From positions 14,095,118 to 14,159,117 of the forward strand of contig NC_062977.1 of NCBI RefSeq assembly GCF_023078275.1: 64,000 bases of DNA, in the 5' to 3' direction. Source of the stretch: Leguminivora glycinivorella (Eukaryota; Arthropoda; Insecta; Lepidoptera; Tortricidae). The notes below the pieces were generated by a model. The model was given only the letters and a program-made list of their open reading frames with translations, was not told the origin of the DNA and did no database searches. Of this stretch, positions 11,751-22,721 are shown in pieces; the stretch's first letter is position 1, and each line of letters starts with the position of its first letter. The translations under genes and the position numbers were made by a program.

Positions 11751-11843
11751 GAGACAAAAAGTAGCCTATGTCACTCTCCATCTCTTCAACGATCTTCAAC
11801 GGACAGACACACACCCTTTCCAATTTATAATATTAGTATGGAT
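11751..11843 (-). mobile_element. Lep1-like Helitron fragment
   Basis: The block gagacaaaaagtagcctatg ... tataatattagtatggat matches the 5' region of the Lep1-like Helitron at 30388-30632 in the same orientation. It lacks the hairpin/CTAG end. Confidence 0.65.
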
Positions 11844-12029
11844 ATCGGTCTGACTGACTGAGAATCATACTTTTAATTCATTGCTTTGATAATCATGTAG
11901 GTAAGTGTATAAATATAAACAATCAAGTTACTTATCAAACACTAATTTACTTATTTAATACTAATTTAATATTAACTAGAATAGTCTTAAAATTAATTAG
12001 AATAGGTACTTTTTGTTTGCATTGTTTCA

Positions 12030-12172
12030 AACCTAAGCCGCATGGCCTGTTAATCTGTAATTGCTTGGTTCCCACGGGACAGGCTTCGCCTAGTGTGGGA
12101 CCATAGAACTAATTGTCTGTAAATAGCTATGTTTAATAAATATTTCATTTCATTTCATTTCAAATTAGTATT
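12030..12172 (+). mobile_element. LINE 3' UTR with ATTTC tail
   Basis: The sequence ggttcccacgggacaggctt, gtgtgggaccatagaact, then a polyadenylation signal (aataaa) and a simple (atttc)n tail is a recurrent lepidopteran LINE 3' end. No coding part remains. Confidence 0.55.
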
Positions 12173-12894
12173 GTGATTTAACCCCTCAAGCGCCTCGTTC
12201 CAGATCTGTCCCAGGTAATTTAAACTGTAATTAACAGATTGAAAGTTACTAATTCAGTAGGAAATGTTTGACAACGGCGTTCCAGGGGTTAAGATACCTA
12301 CACTTTTTAGTAAAGAAATAAATTTTATAAAAACGCTTCCGGCTGGAGAGTACTTTCACGTCACATTTCACGTAATGATCGTACTGACTTGTGCTAAGTG
12401 ACCCAAAAAGCAAGAGTGCGTCACTTTTAAATCCTGCACCGTTTGGAACTACCTACCTATGTATTTATTAAATACTTAATTCGTTTAATAACTTTATTAC
12501 GATATCTAGGATTTTTTGTAATCGAATTTTAGATATCTTAACCTCTGAATTATTAAACCACCTATTGTTTTGTTACGACTAGATATTATGTACGCTTACC
12601 TATTATGCAAACTGTTTTTTATAGTATTTATTTTGGCTTTAAGTTTACTTATAATAGTTATTTAGTCTTCGCCTTTACGACCTAAGCAATAGAATTCACT
12701 GCAAAACATCGGGCAAGCGAGTATTGTATTGTGTACATAAATATCAATACATACGGACCAGATATTTGCATATAATATAATAAAGAAACAAATCCTTGAC
12801 GTCATAGCATAAAAAATGCTTATGTTGTTTTTACTTTAAAAATGCACTACGCCATTCACGGAATGTTGTTTACGCGAAGGTACATTATTCAATC

Positions 12895-14788
12895 GGCCGT
12901 AGCAGGATAAGGGAAGAAAAAATGCCCTTTAATGATTAGAAGCTGTTTTTTTTTCTATAGTTACTTACACTTGTTAGTACGATTGTGCAAAGTTTTGTTG
13001 AAAATTTCCTAGTGGTTTAGCCGGCAGAAAAAAAAACCAAATTCATGAAATATGATTTTTCTCTCTATCATACAATCTTTTTTTCATTTTGGTTAACTAA
13101 ATAGTACTTATAACCTGGAAGAAAATTGAGTCTCCAACTATAATATTTCTGCAAAAAGTACGTAAGTCAACATTTAAAAAAAAAACAATTTTTAGTTTCT
13201 GAAGGAGGTACCACTCTAAGTGATACTTCTAAAAAAGCCTTATTTAATAATCTGTCAGTCATATAAGATTGACAGTTAAAATCGAAAAGCAACAGTGTCA
13301 AAATTAAAAAATAATGTTGGTTGGATTTTGTTACATTTTATTGTTATACCGTTCTAACACCGCCAAATAAATTAAAAATGTATTTCCTGATCGAATGTGT
13401 AAAAATAAAACAAATTTTTGACAATATTGGCTTCAAAAAGATATACAGGGTATATTTTGATAGCGGGTCAGTGAGGGCAGCTACCAGATCCCGTGCTACT
13501 ACGCAAAAACGGTCTAAGGAGATGAGACATTCCATCTATTTCAAATTGATGAAGATTGGCGTTTACAGATTTTGGAAAAAACATTTTTCACAAACTCTTT
13601 TTTGATGCTAAAAGGTCCCATTCTTCTCAAGGATCAAAAGTTTGTATGGAATCAAAAAAAATCCGGCTAGAAAATCCACAAATTGAGAAAAACTTTTCCA
13701 ATACAATTTGTATTAAAAATATTTTTTTTATTTTCACATAAATTTTAATGCCAAACGATTCCATTCTTATTCACTATCAATAGTTTCCTAGAGATCAACT
13801 TACGGTAATGTACTAAAAAGAAAGCCACAAAAAAAACCCCATGTGGAAAAAGGTAAATGTATGGGGAAAGTTTTCTTCAATTTGTATCTTTTTAGTACAT
13901 TACCGTGAATCGTATGTAAAAATAAAAAAATATATTTTTCATACAAATTGTATGGGAAATGTTTTTCTCGACTTGTGGATTTTATAGCCGGATTTTTTTT
14001 TTGGTTCCATACAAACTTTTGAACCTTGAGAGGAATGGGATCATTTGGCATCAAAAAAAAGTTTTTGAAAAATGTCCTATGTTATTTCCAAAATCTGTAA
14101 ACGCCAATCTTCATCAATTTGAAATAGATGGAATGTCTCCTTAGACCGTTTTCGCGTAGCAGCAGCAGCACGGGATCTGGTAGCTTCCCTTACTGACCCG
14201 CTATCAAAATATACCATGTATATCTTTTTAAAGCCAATATTGTCAAAAATTTGTTTTATTTTTACACATTCACACAGAAAATATATTTTTAAGTTATTTG
14301 GCGGTGTTAGAACGGTATAACAATAAAATGTAACAAAATCCAAACAACATTATTTTTTTAATTTTGACACTGTTGCTTTTCGATTTTAACTGTCAAACTT
14401 ATATGACGGACAGATCTAATATGATAAGGCTTTTTTAGAAGTATCACTTAGAGTGGTCCCTCCTTCAGAAACTAAAAAGATTTTTTTTTAAATGTTGACT
14501 TACGTACTTTTTGCAGAAATATTATAGTTGGAGACTCAAATTTCTTCCAGGTTATAAGTACTATTTAGGTAAATAAAATGAAAAAAAGATTGTATGATAA
14601 AGTTAAATAATTTTAGAGAAAAGTCATATTTCATGAATTTGGTTTTTTTCTTCTGCTGGCTGAACCACTGGGAATTTTTCAACAAAACTTTGCACAATCG
14701 TACTACTAAGTGTAAGTACCTAACTATAGAAAAAAAACCATCTCCTAATCATAAAGGGCACTTTTTGTTCCCTTATCCTGCTACGGCC
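12895..14788. repeat. Giant 1.9-kb inverted repeat
   Basis: The sequence from ggccgtagcaggataaggg (12895) to its reverse complement ending at 14788 is one long imperfect palindrome. Arms are roughly 920 bp each, with substitutions and small indels throughout, closing on tacggtaatgtactaaaaag / ctttttagtacattaccg around a ~65-bp loop (about 13821-13887). Both arms carry the same open frame (94 codons plus strand at 13321, 88 codons minus strand from 14343), but that frame is shared only because the arms are copies and matches no family I know. It may be a foldback element or a segmental inverted duplication. The outer ends show no clear TSD. Confidence 0.85.
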
Positions 14789-14949
14789 TTTACGCAACAA
14801 AAACTGTGACTAATACGTAAAAGTACCAACTATTGTATAACTAGTAAAGTTTTCATTGAATAAACGATAATCATTAATCACAAAGCTCACGCCTGTATTC
14901 TCAAAAAGTTTAAGCAGACTGCATAAAACTGCTTAAATTTCAGTAGAAA

Positions 14950-15092
14950 ACAAAATGAAATGGCGTTATTGCATTGGCAGGTTGCTAGCCCAACGTCGGA
15001 ATCGCCTACGCGACAGCTGACTCCATATCCCAGACACTACAAACTACAACTACGGTATCCGCGGAAAGCAAAGGGGCGGTGAAATTATTAAC
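14950..15092 (-). repeat. Dispersed repeat 'GGCGATgGGCTAGC', minus copy
   Basis: Reverse complement reads caccgcccctttg, gtctgggatatggagtcag, gtaggcgattccgacgttgg and gctagcaacctgccaatgca. This matches the copies at 27655-27855 and 38985-39155. I recall the unit as a common lepidopteran interspersed repeat and cannot classify it. Confidence 0.55.
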
Positions 15093-15147
15093 CAGTCGCC
15101 AAAACATTTAATAAAAGAAGTGTTAGATCACCTTTTATAAATCAGAC

Positions 15148-15258
15148 ATGGTAGACCACTTTGCGAATGTAAAGAATGACGGGGACTTGTCTGAGCCTCA
15201 GCTTTCGGCACTTCTTTTTCTACGGAATCATCGGAAGCTCCGGCCTGATCTATCGTGA
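15148..15258. other. Coding-like 111-bp segment, open on both strands
   Basis: Plus strand: ATG at 15148, 36 codons (…DGDLSEPQLSALLFLRNHRK…) to TGA. Minus strand of the same DNA: an open frame with acidic, Ser-rich text (ITIDQAGASDDSVEKEVPKA). The composition suggests a real exon on one strand. A strong plus-strand donor (ctc|gtgagt) sits just after the plus-frame stop and fits a third frame. I recognise no family, and the strand cannot be decided. Confidence 0.25.
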
Positions 15259-15317
15259 TTCTCGTGAGTCATCCCTAAATGATGACAATTCAGTTCTCCT
15301 TTCGTCAACACTCTTTA

Positions 15318-15455
15318 CGCCGTGTCTTGCGTGGGCGACGGTCGCGACCGTCGCCGTCGCGTCTCATACTTCCATATCGATAAGGTTTGATTTCGTATGC
15401 GACGCATCGCCGTCGCGCGACCATCGCGCGACCGTCGCCCACGCAAGCCACGGCG
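15318..15455. mobile_element. PIF/Harbinger-type MITE, TSD TTA
   Basis: Inverted termini CGCCGTGtCTTGCGTGGGCG... of about 28 bp with one mismatch are flanked on both sides by TTA (15315-15317 and 15456-15458). A 3-bp TWA duplication is the PIF/Harbinger signature. The element is 138 bp, GC-rich at the ends and non-coding. Confidence 0.75.
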
Positions 15456-15469
15456 TTACACATCTGATT

Positions 15470-17230
15470 CCTCTTAATTACATACCTAATAAATATTATT
15501 TAGCTTCTCAAAGTTCTTTCAATATTTTAGCGTGTATTTTTTTGCTAGAATAAATAGAAAGACCTGGTCAGAAAGCTTATTCTTTTTAAAAACATTCAAT
15601 CCAGTCAATCCGTCAAAATTCCTAGGATAGGACACTTACCTAAGTACCTAACTATCCAAAATTCTTTTAAGATTTTTATTTCTCCGAGATATTTTGGTAT
15701 TTATTTATTATGATAATTTATAGTACTTACCTACTAAGAGTGCCGAAACCCTACAATAATAACTAAGGTGAACAATAGGAAGAGCGTAATAAAAGTGATA
15801 AGTTGCCTAGGGCTATGTCACAGCAGATTTTGTTTTAATTGATCACTTATTTAGATGACTTGTTTGAATAATAAACAAATGAAAGGACAACCGTTCTGAT
15901 TCCGATTGTTCTAAACACACAGTTTGGTACCACAATTCAAGCCCTGATCCAGTTGATCTACACTAACATTGAGGAAAAATGGAGGAGACGGGTTTTAAAC
16001 AACTGACTAATAAAGAAACATAAAACATTACATTAAATACTTCTACATACCAAAAAAACGCAGCTTTTGTATTCAAATGCTGTAAACAAGCTTAGTTCAA
16101 AGACCTTTTAATTTGAGTAACGGCTTAAGTTATTTTTTCTTGTTTTAATTTACTATTTAAATTTTAAATGTATTTGAATCTTAAAAATATTAAAAGAGGA
16201 TTTTTAGATGCAATTTTAGCTTCTTTTTCTACTCCCGTAGGTAAGTTACTGTATGTACGGTATAACTTATAGGAATAAATTGTAAATATACGCCTAACTT
16301 ACTCTTTGACTTACCTACTTACTTAGCAAAATCGCTTTTCGCCTTTAGTTTACATAAACTATCGAGATGCATTTATTTCAAAAGATATTATTTAAACGAT
16401 CGATAGATATTTTTAGTTTGTTGACAAAACTTAACTTTTTGACAAGCAGATTTTTTTGCAATTTGATAAGATAAAACTAGTATAGAATAAATTAAAAAGT
16501 GAAAAATTACCGCACAGGCTGAAACTTGCAGTCACGACCTTTGTATCAACTATCAATACTCCAGAGAATTTCTTTACACACAATAAAATGTATAAATTAT
16601 GTAGTAATTCAGGCTTGTTTTATGAACTATAAATATAATGAATCATAATACAGTTAGCAGTGCTAGTCTGTGAGCCCGCTCATCTCTGTTCCTCTAATGA
16701 ACTCTAATCTAACCAGTATGATTCACAAAACGTGAATCCGTAACCTACGTCATGTTCAAGAGATTATTACAAAAATAAACATGGACGAAAATGTTGAGGA
16801 AAAAAATGAAAAAACAAGCAAGTTGGTAGCAAACTATATAGGTATTTTTTTATCACGCGGACAATTAAAAGCAAGTACCTGGACGTTAAGAATGAAATGA
16901 AAAATTTCCCCAAAGTGCATTTCTGCGGGTCGGTGTACAATGCACATCTTGTAACTTTAAAAAAAATATGTTGATACGGATATTCGCAAAATGAGCAAAA
17001 AGAGCCTCTTTTACCAGTTAAGTATATTTAGATGACGCATTATTTTTCGACTTTGTTTTCTCAGTGACCCATCATTAACAACAATCGTCATGTCGTTACT
17101 GCTTACAGTATTTCCGGTTAAAGTTGTGAGTATTTCAATTGTTTTTCTCTATAAACCACACGCGCAAAATGTTTATTCCGTCGTATGGGCTGGCACGCGT
17201 AAAGTGACAAAAACAACGCTGTGTCTTGCT
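15470..17230. other. AT-rich DNA without recognised genes
   Basis: No coding exon, MITE ends or LINE motif that I can support. There are short low-complexity A/T runs only. Confidence 0.4.
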
Positions 17231-17236
17231 TTTCAA

Positions 17237-17955
17237 CAAAAAAACCGGCCAAGTGCGAGTTCTACTCGCGTTGTAAGGGTTCCGTACACTACAAGAAGGG
17301 CGCCTCCTTTTTATTAGGAACTTAAGTCATTTTTGCGAATAATCGGTATTTTGAACAAAACGAAACAGAATAGAGTTTATATGTAATATTCAAACGCGCT
17401 CACAAAATTTCAAGAGATTTGGTTACTCCTTGCAGCGGCAGTGAGTGAAATTCGTAATTTGAGTTCTTTTAAGTCCGACTTACGCTTTACTATAGATTTC
17501 TAATTGGTTTTCCTGTAATCTATAGATTGAAAACTATCTCGTGTATTTTTTTGAAAATTTTACGCTTAGTAGTTTCGGAGATAAGGGGGGGGGAATAGTC
17601 ATTTTTTGCCTATTTTCTTAAATAACTTGAAAATTACCTTACTAAAAATTATTAAAAAAATATTTTTGAAATACTTATAAAAACCTTTTTCATTTGATAT
17701 ATAACACAATATAGTTCTAGAAACTTTGATTTTTTATTTTCACTTTTACCCCCAAAAGTGGCCCCTATAATTAAATTTTCTTAATTTAAATTACATGTCC
17801 GTCTTTGGGTCACAGGTTTACATATGCGTGCCAAATTTCAAGTTAATCGGTTCAGTAGTTTCGGAGAAAATTGGCTGTGACAGACGGACAGACAGACGCA
17901 CGAGTGATCCTATAAGGGTTCCGTTTCTCCTTTTTGAGATACGGAACCCTAAAAA
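17237..17955 (+). repeat. ggttccgt-type dispersed repeat, plus orientation
   Basis: It starts aaaaaaccggccaagtgcga, has agggttccgta near the head, a G9 run (17585), cagacggacagacagacg near the tail, and ends in the hairpin-capable aagggttccgt...acggaaccctaaaa. The same unit appears inverted at 18021-18471 and again at 52981-53536 and 54756-55312. It is non-coding and its class is uncertain: the ends are not clean Helitron or TIR ends. Confidence 0.65.
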
Positions 17956-18020
17956 CACACTAAAGAATAATCTAGGTACTATTATTTTATCAATTAGTTT
18001 CGTCTACTAATGATGCTACA

Positions 18021-18471
18021 TTTTTAGGGTTCCGTAGTCAACTAGGAACCCTTATAGTTTCGCCATGTCTGTCCGTCCGTCCGCGGATATCCTCAGTGAC
18101 CGTTAGCACTAGAAAGCTGAAATTTGGTACTAATATGTATATCAATCACGCCGACAAAGTGGTAAATCCCGGGCGAAGCCCGACGCATGCGGTTCTAAGC
18201 CGGGCGGCTTCGGCGCCCTCTAACTTAAAGTGTCGGGCGAAGCCCGACGCACTCAGTCCTAAGCCGGGCGCCGAAGGCGCCCTCTAACTTACAGTGACGG
18301 GCGAAGCCCGACGCACGCGGTCCTAAGCCCAAATCCCAAAAGTAGAACTTTATAAAGACTTTCTAGGAAAATTATTTTGAACTTGATAGGTTGAACAGTT
18401 TTTGAAAAAAATACAGGAAACTACGGAACCCTACACTGAGCGTGGCCCGACACGCTCTTGGCCGGTTTTTT
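18021..18471 (-). repeat. ggttccgt-type repeat, minus orientation, with internal minisatellite
   Basis: Plus-strand text runs from tttttagggttccgtagtca through gtccgtccgtccgcgg and gttagcactagaaagctga to cgacacgctcttggccgg. It faces the copy at 17237-17955 and is separated from it by only about 65 bp. Its middle third is replaced by a GC-rich tandem array (18170-18329) that is absent in the copies at 53 and 55 kb. Confidence 0.7.
18170..18329. repeat. GC-rich 64-bp minisatellite, 2.5 units
   Basis: Units start at 18170, 18234 and 18298, giving a period of 64 bp. Each carries two palindromes, cgggcgaagcccg and a gggcgcc(gaa)ggcgccc type, plus ctctaactta. Base composition is far above the surroundings. 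Confidence 0.85.
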
Positions 18472-18752
18472 GAATTAAAGAAAAGTGGAAAAGTTCACAC
18501 CATTAAGAACTTACTGCGAAACAAATCGATAAATTATTCATATTAAGCATGAAATAAAGACATATTGTTTTATATAAATGTCATAGGAGCATGGTTCTTG
18601 CAATTTTCGTAAAAAATAATAATTTAACTATTTACTAGTAATAAGAACTATACAAAGCTTTTAAAATATTTAAATTTCCAGGATCAGGATTTCCCAGTGG
18701 ATCCGGGTTAACATTACTAGCGTATGTTTTGTAGAATAGGTATCTGGAATTT

Positions 18753-18947
18753 GGGGGCCGATTTTTGAATCTCAGCCATTCGATTTCGTGAAATTCGTTC
18801 AGTAATATCTCCACTACTTTATATTCTACTAACAGAATCGAAAACGAGTGGTCATTACCGCTAGTTTTAAAATTACTAGCCGTCCTTTTTCAAAAATAGC
18901 ATCACGTCGTTTTCCACAGACTTTCGAACGGCGAATTCGTGCGTTAG
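18753..18947. mobile_element. GGGGGCCGATTTTTGA MITE, copy A (3' truncated)
   Basis: It begins gggggccgatttttgaatct and shares aacagaatcgaaaacgagt, cattaccgctag and actttcgaacggcga with 23669-23836. The closing terminal repeat is missing. Confidence 0.6.
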
Positions 18948-19025
18948 AAAATAACCAGCAAATATTTCCTAAATTCTCAGGAAAATTTTATAATCAAATG
19001 ACAATAATCTAAAGCAAAATTAAAG

Positions 19026-19148
19026 CCTGGGGGCCGATTTTTGAGTCTCACTGTCACTAAAATACCGGTTGAAAACGGTGAATTGCCTATTATTTTCAGT
19101 GTCAATTTTCTGAATTCGAACGCGTGAGACTCAAAAATCGGCCCCCTG
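19026..19148. mobile_element. GGGGGCCGATTTTTGA MITE, copy B
   Basis: A 123-bp element with near-perfect 22-bp inverted ends (gggggccgatttttgagtct and its complement). The interior is short and non-coding. It lies about 80 bp downstream of copy A and 25 bp upstream of the hAT copy at 19173. Confidence 0.75.
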
Positions 19149-19172
19149 ACCAGAAATATATATGACTACGCG

Positions 19173-20320
19173 CAGGGCCGGATTAAGGGTAGAGCGAGTG
19201 GAGCGGCCGCTCTAGGCGCCACATGGTAGGGGGGCGCCAAAATCGAGAATGTGGAAAAATCTATACAAAAAATAATACATTACGTGGGCGCGCACATATC
19301 ACAAAATGGCGAGAGGAGAATGGTCTTGAAGGAATTCAGCTACCTATTGAAAATCTAGATTTGTAATTTAGATTAAGGGGAAATTTGCACCATAATGCCA
19401 ACATAATACTTATAACTAAATTCATAAGGGTGCTAGGGCGCCGTAAAAGGAGGAACCACTTTGTTGCACGGCCGAACGACAAAGTTACGTCGCTACCCAA
19501 ATGCAAAAATATGAGTCTATCTGACAGTCCAAAGCGGAGTTCCTCATAAAGCCAAAGGCGCAAGACGTCTCAGATAGGCGCAATTTTATACGAGTCACAG
19601 GAGATGATGAGCGAACTTTAAAGCACCAGGATCCCGAAGGGCACTTATCGACAAAATACCGAAATGGGCATCCCGACGGTGACGATCGAATCCACAGTGT
19701 CTTAATTATCTCTTAGTATGAACGAATAAATTAAACTATAACTCTGATGGCGAAATATAAGGCCTAAAAGTCGGGAACATAAGCGCCCTGTGAAGTCAAA
19801 ATACCCCGAAATATGCCAAAGACTGCAGCTCTGCAGGAGATCAAAGCTTGGAAGCTCGCTGCTTCCCCGCTAGCGGGTTGAGTCGAGTCTTAATAAATAT
19901 CGTCAACAAGAAAAAATTTCGCGCTCGCTTCGCTTGCGCTTACTATTTTTATCTGTTGTCTTTTAGTTATCTATTTAGGAAAAATTGCGCGCTCGCAGCG
20001 CTCGCGTTTTCATTTCAAGTCTGCTTTCCCGACTTGGTGACTGTAGTTGTTATTTAATGTACATGATATCCACATTCAGCCCCACACAACTATATAATAC
20101 TAGAGTGCGGCTGAGACTGTTCAACCCTTTGTCCATTTCCTACTCTGTATGATGAGATCCATAAATTTTGTATTGCGCTAATCTTTACATTATGGCATTA
20201 CTATGAAAAAAAATTTCGCGCTCGCTACGCTCGCGATTTTTCCTCCGTAGTTGAACTTCCTCCGAAGGGCGCCCAAACTCAAACTCGCTCTACCCTGATC
20301 AAGTGCACGGGCCGGCACTG
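19173..20320. mobile_element. Non-autonomous hAT element, copy 1, TSD ACTACGCG
   Basis: Termini are CAGGGCCGG...CCGGCACTG, with tagagcgag / ctcgctcta further in as subterminal inverted repeats. The octamer ACTACGCG is repeated exactly on both sides (19165-19172 and 20321-20328), a textbook hAT insertion. The 1148-bp interior has no transposase. The palindromic motif cgcgctcgcttcgcttgcg recurs three times near 19920, 19985 and 20216. It is homologous along its whole length to 25732-27159. Confidence 0.92.
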
Positions 20321-20328
20321 ACTACGCG

Positions 20329-21392
20329 GCCTACGCGCCATGTTGCGGAATTTCATTCGAACTATTTTCTTCATGCTATACTGAACCTGAACTGTCACCC
20401 CGTACATCAGAATAATAGCGACATCTGGACGTCATATATTTCTATGAGGCTTTATTACACATACCTACTCGTTGCTCTCGTGCGTAAACTGCCTAATATG
20501 GTAATTAACATGTAACATTTTGACATAATTGTCAATTTGTTTAGCATCTTAGCAACGTTAATCGAATCCTGATATGAATCACCAATGTTTGATCTTCACA
20601 ATCTGCTCAAACTGATCCATGTAATGTGAGTAATATACCAAGAATTTCGTTCGGTTTCACCGTAACAGACTAACTCGTTTTTTGCCGCTTTAAAAACGGC
20701 TTATCTGCGTCGAATTTGATAATATTTTGACTGTTGACTGGGAATGTCGGGAAGCTACTGCTGTTATCGTGGAATATTTTTAAACGACTGGATAAGGTAA
20801 ACAAATGGTGTAGCCGTTTTGCGTACTTAGCAAGAATTAGGAGCTAACAAAAATGCTTTGCAGAAAAAATAACGAGCGGGACAATTTAACTGCAACGATT
20901 TTGATAGCATGGCACGTAGCAGACGATGTAAGATAATATTAAACTTCATAATTTCAGAGACACTTATTAAGTAGCTCGTCAGTCACAGTCACCTTGATCA
21001 AGAACGCTGTAAAGGGTTCGAAATGTCCGGATGTATTGTATGATACAATTAATTGTAGGTGAAATAATCAGCTTCCATAGTTATTTAATATCATGGTTCC
21101 GACTCGGATGCGTGTTATTTTTACCCAGCGTAACATCTCTTGAATACTCAAGCAGCGTGCCTGCCTCTAAGCCCACCCATGTAGCACTTTGAACAATGTA
21201 GGTACATGGACTTTTATGCGGTGAGGCCTGTGACCAAAGAATTCATTTCATCCATGGTGTAGGTAGGTATTTGTAGTCGGACACCGACATATGCTCTTAG
21301 TCATAAAATACTCGTACTCATACCTCTAGTCATAGATACTCCTAATAGTATAGTGTACTGTACTCCTAGGACCACCTACTAGGACGACGAAC
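20329..21392. other. No recognised gene or element
   Basis: Mixed AT-rich sequence. I see no intact frame with splice support and no inverted termini. Confidence 0.35.
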
Positions 21393-21535
21393 TTTATTTA
21401 TTTATTTAAACTTTATTGCACAATTGGAAAAAAAAGTACAAATGGCGGACTTAATACCTTAAGGCATTCTCTACCAGTCAACCATAGGGCCAAACAGAAA
21501 TTCGCGAATGTGGGTGCAGTGAGAAAAATAAATTT
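21393..21535 (-). mobile_element. LINE 3' end fragment
   Basis: On the minus strand the unit ends in gtgcaataaagtttaaataa plus an ataaat tail, preceded by ttggttgactggtagagaat and tgccttaaggtattaagtcc. I recall this as a standard lepidopteran LINE 3' UTR; no coding part is left. Confidence 0.55.
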
Positions 21536-21748
21536 AGAAAGCATGACAAGTATAGCAATATTATTTACAATCAATATAATACATAAATAATACGTTCATA
21601 TAACTTTGACAGCAGACTGTCTAGTTTTTTGTACGTAACTTAGTTATGTAGTACTTAATTATGTATTTATTTTGCACGTCGATATACCTTTCTGCTATCT
21701 GATAATTATGTTCTATACTAAGAGTTTTGAATGATTCACGGTTATTTT

Positions 21749-22096
21749 CATTAGACTTATATTGACCGGGATATAGACCGTGATTACCTTTGACCTGAAA
21801 CACCGTGACCGTGAAAACCGGTGAAGTCAGAATTGAACAAACGTAGTGACACTGTGAGTGTAGTGTGTTTGGACAGACCATCGAGTGTGAATGCGACCAG
21901 TGGTAACGCTGAAAGTGAACGCAGCCGACGCGCGCGAAGGAGGGTAGATCGCGCGCTGTCTATGCAACTTTAACATCCACCCGCCTTCGTCAGTTTTCCG
22001 TGATCATGATGCATGCAACTGCGTCGAAATATCGGGAGCTCGACAAAAATCAAAAAGGTAATCACGGTCTATATCCCGGTCAATATAAGTCTAATG
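21749..22096. mobile_element. Possible Penelope-like terminal repeat unit
   Basis: Perfect or near-perfect 44-bp inverted arms (21749-21792 and 22053-22096; cattagacttatattgaccg...) enclose a 260-bp CpG-richer core. Near the right arm lies gcgtcgaaatatcgggagct, which I associate with terminal regions of Penelope-like elements. There, GAAA after a short stem is part of a hammerhead-type motif (stem gatgc 22008-22012 with gcgtc 22021-22025). The upstream core of the ribozyme does not match well. The class is tentative; the inverted structure is certain. Confidence 0.45.
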
Positions 22097-22679
22097 TTCT
22101 ATACTGTTTCTCGTTATTACGGTAAATCATTATAATTATGAATACTATACTGTGCTACTAGAATAATTATATTTATGAATAATTTTGTGGTTGAACCTTG
22201 ACTCTACGCAATACCTACTAACCAACGTGAACCTCTCTAGCGCACGTCTCGTCTTGTTTACTATATAAGATTTAAGGATTATTAGTAGGTATGTATAACA
22301 TATTTTTTTGGATAATTGAAATGTGTCGATTCCAAGGAAAAAAGTTAATCGTATAAACACAGATAAATCAGAAAATATAAATAGTTTCTAATTTATATAC
22401 GCTTATGATAAGCGATAACGTGGGAATCTTTGACTAAGTACTAAGTACCTATACTTCGATTAGGTTTTAGCATGGATCGACGATATTTTTTACAATTAGT
22501 TAGTAGACAAAACAAACCTAGACTATCTTTTGTCACTCGCATTGCAAGCTTTACCAATCGCCATCAAATGAGTTCGTGTCGTTTTGTCGCGATTTAAATT
22601 GACATAAATAAGGAAAAATAAAATTTCCTACCTTCTGAAATATGCTCTAATGGGAAAAACTAAAATTCCACGTAAATTA

Positions 22680-22721
22680 GGAGGACGGATGCGGTTCATG
22701 AACTGTTTGACCGGACCAAGT
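22680..22721 (+). other. Candidate 42-nt plus-strand exon
   Basis: The text after attag reads, in one frame, RTDAVHELFDRTK and is followed by a strong donor (aagtg|gtaagtga). The acceptor lacks a pyrimidine tract. The opposite strand of 22677-22973 carries a 98-codon frame whose reality I cannot judge. The region is CpG-richer than its surroundings. It is either a microexon or a repeat fragment. Confidence 0.2.

Noticed and set aside
13321..14343. Matching ~90-codon frames in both arms of the giant inverted repeat.
   Set aside because: They match only because the arms are copies. No start/stop conservation argument beyond that and no recognisable domain.
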